From NCBI GenBank assembly GCA_035772405.1, contig JAYKKM010000427.1, positions 3,654,541 to 3,718,540 of the forward strand: a stretch of 64,000 nt of DNA, read 5' to 3'. The position numbers and the translations under genes are program-made. The notes below the pieces were generated by a model, which saw only the letters and a program-made list of their open reading frames with translations, was not told where the DNA came from and searched no databases. The stretch is from Chrysogorgia sp. JL179-B06. Its lineage: Eukaryota; Cnidaria; Anthozoa; Scleralcyonacea; Chrysogorgiidae. Positions 33,588 through 47,611 of this stretch are shown in pieces; the first letter of the stretch is position 1, and every line of letters starts with the position of its first letter.

Positions 33588-34806
33588 GAAGATCAGAAAC
33601 AAGATCAGAAACAAGATAAGAGAGAGGATAAGAAACTTAAGAAAGAAGATAAGAAAGAAGATCATAAACAAGATCAGAAAGAAGATAAGAAAGAAAGACG
33701 ATAAGAAAGAAGATAAGAGAGATGATAAGAAAGAAGATAACAAAGAAGATAACAAAGAAGATAACAAAGATGCTAAGAAAGAATATAAGGAAGAAGATAA
33801 GAAAGACGATAAGAAAGAAGAAAAGGAAGAAGACAAGAAAGATAAGAAAGAAGATAAGAAAGAAGATAAGAAAGAAGATAAGAAGATCAGAAAGAAGATA
33901 AAAAAGAGGATAAGAAAAAGGATAACAAAGAAGCTCAAAAGAAGACCAGAAAAAGATAAGAAGAGCAGAAAGAAGATAAGATAGAGGATAAGAAAGACGA
34001 TAAGAAAGAAGATCATAAACAAGATCAGAAAGAAGATAAGAAAGAAGATCATAAACAAGATCAGAAAGAAGATAAGAAAGAAAGACGATAAGAAAGAAGA
34101 TAAGAAAGAAGATAAGAGAGATGATAACAAAGAAGATAACAAAGAAGCTAAGAAAGAATATAAGGAAGAAGATAAGAAAGACGATAAGAAAGAAGAAAAG
34201 GAAGACAAGAAAGATAAGAAAGAAGATAAGAAGATCAGAAAGAAGATAAAAAAGAGGATAAGAAAAAGGATAAGAAAGAAGCTCAAAAGAAGACCAGAAA
34301 AAGATAAGAAGAGCAGAAAGAAGATAAGATAGAGGATAAGAAAGACGATAAGAAAGAAGATCATAAACAAGATCAGAAAGACGATAAGAAAGAAGATAAG
34401 AAAGACAACAAGAAAGACGATAAGAAAGACGATAAGAAAGATCATAAAGAAGATAAGAAAGAGGATAAGAAAGAAGATAGGAAAGAAGATAGGAACGAAG
34501 ATTAGAAAGAAGATAAGAAAGACGATAAGAAAGACGATAAGAAAGACGATAAGAATGAAGATCAGAAACAAGATAAGCAAGAGGATAAGAAAGAAGATAA
34601 GATAGAGGATAAGATAGAGGATAAGATAGAGGATAAGATAGAGGATAAGAAAGAGGATAATAAAGAAGATAGGAACGAAGATCAGAAAGAAGATAAGAAA
34701 GAGAAGAAAGAACATAAGAAAGAAGATCAGAAGGAAGATCAGAAGGAAGATAAGAAAAAAAGATAAGAAAGAAGATCAGAAAGAAGATAAGAAAGACGAC
34801 AAGAAA

Positions 34807-35142
34807 GTTAGTTACAGTGGTACGGTGCTATGGAATAGCCTTCCTATCGAGTTGCGGAAGGCAGACACTCTGGGTGAATTTAAATCCGGCTGCAGTAGCT
34901 TCTTAACCTCTTAACCTTTTTATCGCACGGCACTCATGGAAAGCAGGTATTTTTAGCTTAGTATTATTAGGAATATTAGAATTGTAATGTTTTAATTTGA
35001 AATTTGTGAATGTATGTATTCGAACTGTAATTTTGTTATTTAGGTAGTGCATGCAAAATCCTGATAAGTTTTTTACCGTGGTTAAATAAATTAGTAATAA
35101 TAATAATAATTAGTAATTAGTAATAATAGTAATAATAATAAA
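34807..35142 (+). mobile_element. Embedded LINE 3' end, copy 6
   Basis: The stop is at 34912-34914. It reads CCTGATAAG where most copies read CCTGATGAG, a variant shared only with copy 11 about 15 kb away. Confidence 0.85.
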
Positions 35143-38100
35143 GAAGATCAGAAACAAGATCAGAAACAAGATAAGAGAGAGGATAAGAAACTTAAGAAAG
35201 AAGATAAGAAAGAAGATCATAAACAAGATCAGAAAGAAGATAAGAAAGAAAGAAGATAAGAAAGAAGATAAGAGAGATGATAAGAAAGAAGATAACAAAG
35301 AAGATAACAAAGAAGATAGCGAAGAAGCAAAGAAAGAATATAAGGAAGAAGATAAGAAAGACGATAAGAAAGAAGAAAAGGAAGAAGACAAAAAGATAAG
35401 AAAGAAGATAAGAAAGAAGATAAGAAGATCAGAAAGAAGATAAAAAAGAGGATAAGAAAAAGGATAAGAAAGAAGCTCAAAAGAAGACCAGAAAAAGATA
35501 AGAAGAGCAGAAAGAAGAGCAGAAAGAAGATAAGATAGAGGATAAGAAAGACGATAAGAAAGAAGATCATAAACAAGATCAAAAAGAAGATAAGAAAGAA
35601 GATCATAAACAAGATCAGAAAGAAGATAAGAAATAAAGACGATAAGAAAGAAGATAAGAAAGAAGATAAGAGAGATGATAACAAAGAAGATAACAAAGAA
35701 GATAACAAAGAAGCTAAGAAAGAATATAAGGAAGAAGATAAGAAAGACGATAAGAAAGAAGAAAAGGAAGAAGACAAGAAAGATAAGAAAGAAGATAAGA
35801 AAGAAGATAAGAAAGAAGATAAGAAAGAAGAAAAGGAAGAAGACAAGAAAGATAAGAAAGACGATAAGAAGATCAGAAAGAAGATAAAAAAGAGGATAAG
35901 AAAAAGGATAAGAAAGAAGCTCAAAAGAAGACCAGAAAAAGATAAGAAGAGCAGAAAGAAGATAAGATAGAGGATAAGAAAGACGATAAGAAAGAAGATC
36001 ATAAACAAGATCAGAAAGAAGATCAGAAAGACGATAAGAAAGAAGATAACAAAGACAACAAGAAAGACAACAAGAAAGACGATAAGAAAGACGATAAGAA
36101 AGATCATAAAGAAGATAAGAAAGAGGATAAGAAAGAAGATAAGAAAGAAGATAAGAAAGACGATCACAAAGAAGATAAGAAAGACGACAAGAAAGACGTT
36201 AAGAAAGAAGATCAGAAAGAAGATAAGAAAGACGATAAGAAAGAAGATAAGAAAGACGATAAGAAAGAAGATAAGAAAGAAGATAAGAGAGAAGATAAGA
36301 GAGAAGATAAGAAACAAGATAAGAAAGAAGATCAGAAAGAAGATAAGAAAGAAGATAAGAAAGAAGATCAGAAAGACGACAAGAAAGATCAGAAAGAAGA
36401 TAAGAAAGAAGATAAAGAAGATAAGAAAGACGATAAGAAAGAAGATAAGAAAGAAGATAAGATACAGGATAAGAAAGAAGATAGGAACGAAGATCAGAAA
36501 GAAGATAAGATAGAGGATAAGATAGAGGATAAGAAAGAGGATAAGAATGAAGATCAGAAACAAGATAAGAGGATAAGAAAGAAGATAAAATAGAGGATAA
36601 GAAAGAGGATAAGAAAGAAGATAGGAACGAAGATCAGAAAGAAGATAAGAAAGACGATAAGAAACAAGATCAGAAAGAAGATAAGAAAGAAGATCAGAAA
36701 GAAGATAGGATCAGAAAGAAGATAAGATAGAGGATAAGATAGAGGATAAGAAAGACGATAAGAAAGAAGATAAGAAAGACGATCAGAAATAACATAAGAA
36801 AGACGATAAGAAAGAAGATAAGAAATACGATAAGAAAGAAGATAAGAAAGATGATAAGAAAGAATATCAGAAAGAAGATAAGAAAGAAGATAAGAAAGAA
36901 GATAAGAAATACGATAAGAAAGAAGATAAGAAAGAAGATAAGAAAGAAGAGAAGATAAGAAAGAAGCTAAGAAAGAATATAAGGAAGAAGATAAGAAAGA
37001 CGATAAGAAAGAAGAAAAGGAAGAAGATAAGAAAGATAAGAAAGAAGATGAGAAAGACGATAAGAAAGAAGATATGAAATAAGATAAGAAAGACGATAAC
37101 AAAAATAAGAAAGATGCTCAAAAGAAGACCAGAAAGAAGATAAGAAGATTATCAGAAAGAAGATAAGATAGAGGATAAGAAAGAAGATAAGAAAGAAGAA
37201 CAGGAATAAGATAAGAAAAAGGATAAGAAAGAAGCTCAAAAGACCAGAAAGAAGATTATCAGAAAGAAGATAAGATAGAGGATAAGAAAGAGGATAAGAA
37301 AGAAGATAGGAACGAAGATCAGAAAGAAGATAAGATAGAGGATAAGAAACAAGATAGGAACGAAGATCAGAAAGACGATAAGAAAGACGATAAGAAAGAC
37401 GATAAGAATGAAGATAAGAAAGAAGATAAGAAAGAAGATAAAAAGACGATAAGAAGATAGGAACGAAGATCAGAAAGACAACAAGAGAGAAGATCAGAAA
37501 GAAGATAAGAAATAAGATAAGAAATTTAAAGACGATAAGAAATTTAAAGACGATAAGAAAGAAGATCAGAAAGAAGATAAGAAAGACGATAAGAAAGAAG
37601 ATATGAAATAAGATAAGAAAGACGACAACAAAAATAAGAAAGATGCTCAAAAGAAGACCAGAAAGAAGATAAGAAGATTATCAGAAAGAAGATAAGATAG
37701 AGGATAAGAAAGAAGATAGGAACGAAGATCAGAAACAAGATAAGATAGAGGATAAGAAAGAAGATAGGAAAGAAGATAGGAACGAAGATCAGAAAGAAGA
37801 TAAGAACGACGACAACAAAGACGATCAGAAACAAGATCACAAAGAAGATAAGAAAGAGAAGAAAGACGATAAGAAAGAACATAAGAAAGAACATAAGAAA
37901 GAAGATAACATAGACGATAAGAAAGAAGAACAGGAATAAGATAAGAAAAAGGATAAGAAAGAAGCTCAAAAGACCAGAAAGAAGATAAGAAGATTATCAG
38001 AAAGAAGATAAGATAGAGGATAAGATAGAGGATAAGAAAGAAGATAGGAACGAAGATCAGAAAGAAGATAAGATAGAGGATAAGAAAGAAGATAAGAATG

Positions 38101-38324
38101 AAGATCAGAAACAAGATAAGCAAGAGGATAAGAAAGAAGATAAGATAGAGGATAAGATAGAGGATAAGAAAGAGGATAATAAAGAAGATAGGAACGAAGA
38201 TCAGAAAGAAGATAAGAAAGAGAAGAAAGAACATAAGAAAGAAGATCAGAAGGAAGATAAGAAAAAAGATAAGAAAGAAGATCAGAAAGAAGATCAGAAA
38301 GAAGATAAGAAAGACGACAAGAAA

Positions 38325-38660
38325 GTTAGTTACAGTGGTACGGTGCTATGGAATAGCCTTCCTATCGAGTTGCGGAAGGCAGACACTCTGGGTGAATTTA
38401 AATCCGGCTGCAGTAGCTTCTTAACCTCTTAACCTTTTTATCGCACGGCACTCATGGAAAGCAGGTATTTTTAGCTTAGTATTATTAGGAATATTAGAAT
38501 TGTAATGTTTTAATTTGAAATTTGTGAATGTATGTATTCGAACTGTAATTTTGTTATTTAGGTAGTGCATGCAAAATCCTGATGAGTTTTTTACCGTGGT
38601 TAAATAAATTAGTAATAATAATAATAATTAGTAATTAGTAATAATAGTAATAATAATAAA
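38325..38660 (+). mobile_element. Embedded LINE 3' end, copy 7
   Basis: A consensus-type copy with stop at 38430-38432. The module before it (from 37642) is a shortened P type of about 0.68 kb. Confidence 0.85.
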
Positions 38661-39933
38661 GAAGATCAGAAACAAGATCAGAAACAAGATAAGAGAGAGG
38701 ATAAGAAACTTAAGAAAGAAGATAAGAAAGAAGATCATAAACAAGATCAGAAAGAAGATAAGAAAGAAAGACGATAAGAAAGAAGATAAGAGAGATGATA
38801 AGAAAGAAGATAACAAAGAAGATAACAAAGAAGATAACAAAGAAGCTAAGAAAGAATATAAGGAAGAAGATAAGAAAGACGATAAGAAAGAAGAAAAGGA
38901 AGAAGACAAGAAAGATAAGAAAGAAGATAAGAAAGAAGATAAGAAAGAAGATAAGAAAGAAGATAAGAAAGAAGATAAGAAGATCAGAAAGAAGATAAAA
39001 AAGAGGATAAGAAAAAGGATAACAAAGAAGCTCAAAAGAAGACCAGAAAAAGATAAGAAGAGCAGAAAGAAGATAAGATAGAGGATAAGAAAGACGATAA
39101 GAAAGAAGATCATAAACAAGATCAGAAAGAAGATAAGAAAGAAGATCATAAACAAGATCAGAAAGAAGATAAGAAAGAAAGACGATAAGAAAGAAGATAA
39201 GAAAGAAGATAAGAGAGATGATAACAAAGAAGATAACAAAGAAGCTAAGAAAGAATATAAGGAAGAAGATAAGAAAGACGATAAGAAAGAAGAAAAGGAA
39301 GAAGACAAGAAAGAAGACAAGAAAGAAGATAAGAAGATCAGAAAGAAGATAAAAAAGAGGATAAGAAAAAGGATAAGAAAGAAGCTCAAAAGAAGACCAG
39401 AAAAAGATAAGAAGAGCAGAAAGAAGATAAGATAGAGGATAAGAAAGACGATAAGAAAGAAGATCAGAAAGAAGATCAGAAAGACGATAAGAAAGAAGAT
39501 AAGAAAGACAACAAGAAAGACGATAAGAAAGACGATAAGAAAGACGATAAGAAAGATCATAAAGAAGATAAGAAAGAGGATAAGAAAGAAGATAGGAAAG
39601 AAGATAGGAACGAAGATTAGAAAGAAGATAAGAAAGACGATAAGAAAGACGATAAGAATGAAGATCAGAAACAAGATAAGCAAGAGGATAAGAAAGAAGA
39701 TAAGAAAGAAGATAAGATAGAGGATAAGATAGAGGATAAGATAGAGGATAAGATAGAGGATAAGAAAGAGGATAATAAAGAAGATAGGAACGAAGATCAG
39801 AAAGAAGATAAGAAAGAGAAGAAAGAACATAAGAAAGAAGATCAGAAGGAAGATCAGAAGGAAGATAAGAAAAAAGATAAGAAAAAAAGATAAGAAAGAA
39901 GATCAGAAAGAAGATAAGAAAGACGACAAGAAA

Positions 39934-40269
39934 GTTAGTTACAGTGGTACGGTGCTATGGAATAGCCTTCCTATCGAGTTGCGGAAGGCAGACACTCTGG
40001 GTGAATTTAAATCCGGCTGCAGTAGCTTCTTAACCTCTTAACCTTTTTATCGCACGGCACTCATGGAAAGCAGGTATTTTTAGCTTAGTATTATTAGGAA
40101 TATTAGAATTGTAATGTTTTAATTTGAAATTTGTGAATGTATGTATTCGAACTGTAATTTTGTTATTTAGGTAGTGCATGCAAAATCCTGATGAGTTTTT
40201 TACCGTGGTTAAATAAATTAGTAATAATAATAATAATTAGTAATTAGTAATAATAGTAATAATAATAAA
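39934..40269 (+). mobile_element. Embedded LINE 3' end, copy 8
   Basis: A consensus-type copy with stop at 40039-40041, 1.6 kb after copy 7. The spacing matches the 2-to-3 and 5-to-6 intervals. Confidence 0.85.
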
Positions 40270-42142
40270 GAAGATCAGAAACAAGATCAGAAACAAGATA
40301 AGAGAGAGGATAAGAAACTTAAGAAAGAAGATAAGAAAGAAGATCATAAACAAGATCAGAAAGAAGATAAGAAAGAAAGAAGATAAGAAAGATAAGAGAG
40401 ATGATAAGAAAGAAGATAACAAAGAAGATAACAAAGAAGATAGCGAAGAAGCTAAGAAAGAATATAAGGAAGAAGATAAGAAAGACGAAAAGAAAGAAGA
40501 AAAGGAAGAAGACAAAAAGATAAGAAAGAAGATAAGAAAGAAGATAAGAAGATCAGAAAGAAGATAAAAAAGAGGATAAGAAAAAGGATAAGAAAGAAGC
40601 TCAAAAGAAGACCAGAAAAAGATAAGAAGAGCAGAAAGAAGAGCAGAAAGAAGATAAGATAGAGGATAAGAAAGACGATAAGAAAGAAGATCATAAACAA
40701 GATCAGAAAGAAGATAAGAAAGAAGATCATAAACAAGATCAGAAAGAAGATAAGAAATAAAGACGATAAGAAAGAAGATAAGAAAGAAGATAAGAGAGAT
40801 GATAACAAAGAAGATAACAAAGAAGATAACAAAGAAGCTAAGAAAGAATATAAGGAAGAAGATAAGAAAGACGATAAGAAAGAAGAAAAGGAAGAAGACA
40901 AGAAAGATAAGAAAGAAGATAAGAAGATCAGAAAGAAGATAAAAAAGAGGATAAGAAAAAGGATAAGAAAGAAGCTCAAAAGAAGACCAGAAAAAGATAA
41001 GAAGAGCAGAAAGAAGATAAGATAGAGGATAAGAAAGACGATAAGAAAGAAGATCATAAACAAGATCAGAAAGAAGATCAGAAAGACGATAAGAAAGAAG
41101 ATAAGAAAGACAACAAGAAAGACGATAAGAAAGACGATAAGAAAGACGATAAGAAAGATCATAAAGAAGATAAGAAAGAGGATAAGAAAGAAGATAAGAA
41201 AGAAGATAAGAAAGACGATCACAAAGAAGATAAGAAAGACGACAAGAAAGACGTTAAGAAAGAAGATCAGAAAGAAGATAAGAAAGAAGATAAGAAAGAC
41301 GATAAGAAAGAAGATAAGAAAGACGATAAGAAAGAAGATAAGAAAGAAGATAAGAGAGAAGATAAGAGAGAAGATAAGAAACAAGATAAGAAAGAAGATC
41401 AGAAAGAAGATAAGAAAGAAGATAAGAAAGAAGATCAGAAAGACGACAAGAAAGATCAGAAAGAAGATAAGAAAGAAGATAAAGAAGATAAGAAAGACGA
41501 TAAGAAAGAAGATAAGAAAGAAGATAAGATACAGGATAAGAAAGAAGATAGGAACGAAGATCAGAAAGAAGATAAGATAGAGGATAAGAAAGAAGATAAG
41601 AAAGAAGAACAGGAATAAGATAAGAAAAAGGATAAGAAAGAAGCTCAAAAGACCAGAAAGAAGATAAGAAGATTATCAGAAAGAAGATAAGATAGAGGAT
41701 AAGAAAGAGGATAAGAAAGAAGATAGGAACGAAGATCAGAAAGAAGATAAGATAGAGGATAAGAAAGAAGATAGGAACGAAGATCAGAAAGAAGATAAGA
41801 TAGAGGATAAGAAAGAGGATAAGAAACAAGATAGGAACGAAGATCAGAAAGACGATAAGAAAGACGATAAGAAAGACGATAAGAATGAAGATAAGAAAGA
41901 AGAAAAGAAAGAAGATAAGAAAGAAGATAAAAAGACGATAAGAAGATAGGAACGAAGATCAGAAAGACGACAAGAGAGAAGATCAGAAAGAAGATAAGAA
42001 ATAAGATAAGAAATTTAAAGACGATAAGAAATTTAAAGACGATAAGAAAGAAGATCAGAAAGAAGATAAGAAAGACGATAAGAAAGAAGATATGAAAGAA
42101 GATATGAAATAAGATAAGAAAGACGACAACAAAAATAAGAAA

Positions 42143-44057
42143 GATGCTCAAAAGAAGACCAGAAAGAAGAAAAGAAGATTATCAGAAAGAAGATAAGATA
42201 GAGGATAAGAAAGAAGATAGGAACGAAGATCAGAAACAAGATAAGATAGAGGATAAGAAAGAAGATAGGAAAGAAGATAGGAACGAAGATCAGAAAGAAG
42301 ATAAGAACGACGACAACAAAGACGATCAGAAACAAGATCACAAAGAAGATAAGAAAGAGAAGAAAGACGATAAGAAAGAACATAAGAAAGAACATAAGAA
42401 AGAAGATAACATAGACGATAAGAAAGAAGAACAGGAATAAGATAAGAAAAAGGATAAGAAAGAAGCTCAAAAGACCAGAAAGAAGATAAGAAGATTATCA
42501 GAAAGAAGATAAGATAGAGGATAAGATAGAGGATAAGAAAGAAGATAGGAACGAAGATCAGAAAGAAGATAAGATAGAGGATAAGAAAGAAGATAGGAAC
42601 GAAGATCAGAAAGAAGATAAGATAGAGGATAAGAAAGAAGATAGGAACGAGGATAAGAAAGAAGATAGGAACGAAGATCAGAAAGAAGATAAGATAGAGG
42701 ATAAGAAAGAAGATAAGAAACAAGATAGGAACGAAGATCAGAACGAAGATCAGAAAGAAGATAAGAAAGACGATAAGAATGAAGATAAGAAAGAAGATAA
42801 GCAAGAAGATAAGAAAGAAGATAATAAAGACGATAAGAAAGAAGATAAGAACGAAGATCAGAAAGAAGATAAGATAGAGGATAAGAAAGAGGATAAGAAA
42901 CAAGATAGGAACGAAGATCAGAAAGAAGATAAGAAAGACGATAAGAATGAAGATAAGAAAGAAGAAAAGAAAGAAGATAAGAAAGAAGATAATAAAGACG
43001 ATAAGAAAGAAGATCAGAAAGAAGATAAGAAAGAACATCAGAAAGAAGATAAGAAAGAAGATAAGAAAGAAGATAAAAAAGACGATAAGAAAGAAGATAG
43101 GAACGAAGATCAGAAAGACGACAAGAAAGACGACAAGAGAGAAGATCAGAAAGAAGATAAGAAATAAGATAAGAAATTTAAAGACGATAAGAAATTTAAA
43201 GACGATAAGAAAGATCAGAAAGAAGATAAGAAAGACGATAAGAAAGAAGATATGAAATAAGATAAGAAAGACGATAACAAAAATAAGAAAGATGCTCAAA
43301 AGAAGACCAGAAAGAAGATAAGAAGATTATCAGAAAGAAGATAAGATAGAGGATAAGAAAGAAGATAGGAACGAAGATCAGAAACAAGATAAGATACAGG
43401 ATAAGAAAGAAGATAGGAAAGAAGATAGGAACGAAGATCAGAAAGAAGATAAGAAAGACGACAACAAAGACGATCAGAAACAAGATCACAAAGAAGATAA
43501 GAAAGAGAAGAAAGACGATACGAAAGAACATAAGAAAGAACATAAGAAAGAAGATAACAAAGACGATAAGAAAGAAGAACAGGAATAAGACAAGAAAAAG
43601 GATAAGAAAGAAGCTCAAAAGACCAGAAAGAAGATAAGAAGATTATCAGAAAGAAGATAAGATAGAGGATAAGATAGAGGATAAGAAAGAAGATAGGAAC
43701 GAAGATCAGAAAGAAGATAAGATAGAGGATAAGAAAGAAGATAGGAACGAAGATCAGAAAGAAGATAAGATAGAGGATAAGAAAGAAGATAGGAAAGAAG
43801 ATAGGAACGAAGATTAGAAAGAAGATAAGAAAGACGATAAGAAAGACGATAAGAATGAAGATCAGAAACAAGATAAGCAAGAGCATAAGAAAGAAGATAA
43901 GATAGAGGATAAGAAAGAGGATAATAAAGAAGATAGGAACGAAGATCAGAAAGAAGATAAGAAAGAGAAGAAAGAACATAAGAAAGCACATCAGAAGGAA
44001 GATAAGAAAAAAGATAAGAAAGAAGATCAGAAAGAAGATAAGAAAGACGACAAGAAA
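42143..44057 (+). repeat. Higher-order module P, copy 3
   Basis: It is collinear with copies 1, 2 and 4. It differs by additional 12-bp units, including GAACATCAGAAA near 43030. The empty-site sequence is intact near 42290-42310. Length is about 1.92 kb. Confidence 0.75.
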
Positions 44058-44393
44058 GTTAGTTACAGTGGTACGGTGCTATGGAATAGCCTTCCTATCG
44101 AGTTGCGGAAGGCAGACACTCTGGGTGAATTTAAATCCGGCTGCAGTAGCTTCTTAACCTCTTAACCTTTTTATCGCACGGCACTCATGGAAAGCAGGTA
44201 TTTTTAGCTTAGTATTATTAGGAATATTAGAATTGTAATGTTTTAATTTGAAATTTGTGAATGTATGTATTCGAACTGTAATTTTGTTATTTAGGTAGTG
44301 CATGCAAAATCCTGATGAGTTTTTTACCGTGGTTAAATAAATTAGTAATAATAATAATAATTAGTAATTAGTAATAATAGTAATAATAATAAA
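44058..44393 (+). mobile_element. Embedded LINE 3' end, copy 9
   Basis: A consensus-type copy with stop at 44163-44165. It is followed after 3.2 kb by copy 10. Confidence 0.85.
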
Positions 44394-47275
44394 GAAGATC
44401 AGAAACAAGATCAGAAACAAGATAAGAGAGAGGATAAGAAACTTAAGAAAGAAGATAAGAAAGAAGATCATAAACAAGATCAGAAAGAAGATAAGAAAGA
44501 AAGACGATAAGAAAGAAGATAAGAGAGATGATAAGAAAGAAGATAACAAAGAAGATAACAAAGAAGCTAAGAAAGAATATAAGGAAGAAGATAAGAAAGA
44601 CGATAAGAAAGAAGAAAAGGAAGAAGACAAGAAAGATAAGAAAGAAGATAAGAAAGAAGATAAGAAGGTCAGAAAGAAGATAAAAAAGAGGATAAGAAAA
44701 AGGATAACAAAGAAGCTCAAAAGAAGACCAGAAAAAGATAAGAAGAGCAGAAAGAAGATAAGATAGAGGATAAGAAAGACGATAAGAAAGAAGATCATAA
44801 ACAAGATCAGAAAGAAGATCATAAACAAGATCAGAAAGAAGATAAGAAAGAAAGACGATAAGAAAGAAGATAAGAAAGAAGATAAGAGAGATGATAACAA
44901 AGAAGATAACAAAGAAGCTAAGAAAGAATATAAGGAAGAAGATAAGAAAGACGATAAGAAAGAAGAAAAGGAAGAAGACAAGAAAGATAAGAAAGAAGAT
45001 AAGAAGATCAGAAAGAAGATAAAAAAGAGGATAAGAAAAAGGATAAGAAAGAAGCTCAAAAGAAGACCAGAAAAAGATAAGAAGAGCAGAAAGAAGATAA
45101 GATAGAGGATAAGAAAGACGATAAGAAAGAAGATCATAAACAAGATCAGAAAGACGATAAGAAAGAAGATAAGAAAGACAACAAGAAAGACGATAAGAAA
45201 GACGATAAGAAAGATCATAAAGAAGATAAGAAAGAGGATAAGAAAGAAGATAAGAAAGAAGATAAGAAAGAAGATAAGAAAGACGATCACAAAGAAGATA
45301 AGAAAGACGACAAGAAAGACGTTAAGAAAGATCAGAAAGAAGATAAGAAAGACGATAAGAAAGAAGATAAGAAAGACGATAAGAAAGAAGATAAGAAAGA
45401 AGATAAGAGAGAAGATAAGAAACAAGATAAGAAAGAAGATCAGAAAGAAGATCAGAAAGAAGATAAGAAAGAAGATCAGAAAGACGACAAGAAAGATCAG
45501 AAAGAAGATCAGAAAGAAGATAAGAAAGAAGATAAAGAAGATAACAAAGACGATAAGAAAGAAGATAAGAAAGAAGATAAGATACAGGATAAGAAAGAAG
45601 ATAGGAACGAAGATCAGAAAGAAGATAAGATAGAGGATAAGAAAGAGGATAAGAATGAAGATCAGAAACAAGATAAGAGGATAAGAAAGAAGATAAAATA
45701 GAGGATAAGAGGATAAGAAAGAGGATAAGAAAGAAGATAGGAACGAAGATAAGAAAGAAGATAAGAAAGACGATAAGAAACAAGATCAGAAACAAGATCA
45801 GAAAGAAGATAAGAAAGAAGATCAGAAAGAAGATAGGATCAGAAAGAAGATAAGATAGAGGATAAGAAAGACGATAAGAAAGAAGATAAGAAAGACGATC
45901 AGAAATAACATAAGAAATACGATAAGAAAGAAGATAAGAAAGATGATAAGAAAGAAGATCAGAAAGAAGATAAGAAAGAAGATAAGAAAGAAGATAAGAA
46001 ATACGATAAGAAAGAAGATAAGAAATACGATAAGAAAGAAGATAAGAAAGAAGAGAAGATAAGAAAGAAGCTAAGAAAGAATATAAGGAAGAAGATAAGA
46101 AAGACGATAAGAAAGAAGAAAAGGAAGAAGATAAGAAAGATAAGAAAGAAGATAAGAAAGACGATAAGAAAGAAGATATGAAATAAGATAAGAAAGACGA
46201 TAACAAAAATAAGAAAGATGCTCAAAAGAAGACCAGAAAGAAGATAAGAAGATTATCAGAAAGAAGATAAGATAGAGGATAAGAAAGAAGATAAGAAAGA
46301 AGAACAGGAATAAGATAAGAAAAAGGATAAGAAAGAAGCTCAAAAGACCAGAAAGAAGATAAGAAGATTATCAGAAAGAAGATTATCAGAAAGAAGATTA
46401 TCAGAAAGAAGATAAGATAGAGGATAAGAAAGAGGATAAGAAAGAAGATAGGAACGAAGATCAGAAAGAAGATAAGATAGAGGATAAGAAAGAAGATAGG
46501 AACGAAGATCAGAAAGAAGATAAGATAGAGGATAAGAAAGAGGATAAGAAACAAGATAGGAACGAAGATCAGAAAGACGATAAGAAAGACGATAAGAAAG
46601 ACGATAAGAATGAACATAAGAAAGAAGAAAAGAAAGAAGATAAGAAAGAAGATAAAAAAGACGATAAGAAAGAAGATAGGAACGAAGATCAGAAAGACGA
46701 CAAGAAAGACGACAAGAGAGAAGATCAGAAAGAAGATAAGAAAGACGATAAGAAAGAAGATATGAAATAAGATAAGAAAGACGACAACAAAAATAAGAAA
46801 GATGCTCAAAAGAAGACCAGAAAGAAGATAAGAAGATTATCAGAAAGAAGATAAGATAGAGGATAAGAAAGAAGATAGGAACGAAGATCAGAAACAAGAT
46901 AAGATAGAGGATAAGAAAGAAGATAGGAAAGAAGATAGGAACGAAGATCAGAAACAAGATAAGATAGAGGATAAGAAAGAAGATAGGAAAGAAGATAGGA
47001 ACGAAGATTAGAAAGAAGATAAGAAAGACGATAAGAAAGACGATAAGAATGAAGATCAGAAACAAGATAAGCAAGAGGATAAGAAAGAAGATAAGATAGA
47101 GGATAAGATAGAGGATAAGAAAGAGGATAATAAAGAAGATAGGAACGAAGATCAGAAAGAAGATAAGAAAGAGAAGAAAGAACATAAGAAAGAAGATCAG
47201 AAGGAAGATAAGAAAAAAGATAAGAAAGAAGATCAGAAAGAAGATCAGAAAGAAGATAAGAAAGACGACAAGAAA

Positions 47276-47611
47276 GTTAGTTACAGTGGTACGGTGCTAT
47301 GGAATAGCCTTCCTATCGAGTTGCAGAAGGCAGACACTCTGGGTGAATTTAAATCCGGCTGCAGTAGCTTCTTAACCTCTTAACCTTTTTATCGCACGGC
47401 ACTCATGGAAAGCAGGTATTTTTAGCTTAGTATTATTAGGAATATTAGAATTGTAATGTTTTAATTTGAAATTTGTGAATGTATGTATTCGAACTGTAAT
47501 TTTGTTATTTAGGTAGTGCATGCAAAATCCTGATGAGTTTTTTACCGTGGTTAAATAAATTAGTAATAATAATAATAATTAGTAATTAGTAATAATAGTA
47601 ATAATAATAAA
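47276..47611 (+). mobile_element. Embedded LINE 3' end, copy 10
   Basis: The stop is at 47381-47383. GAGTTGCAG replaces GAGTTGCGG (Arg to Gln in the ELRKAD segment). The change is shared with copies 13 and 14 but not with copies 11 and 12, which lie between. Confidence 0.85.
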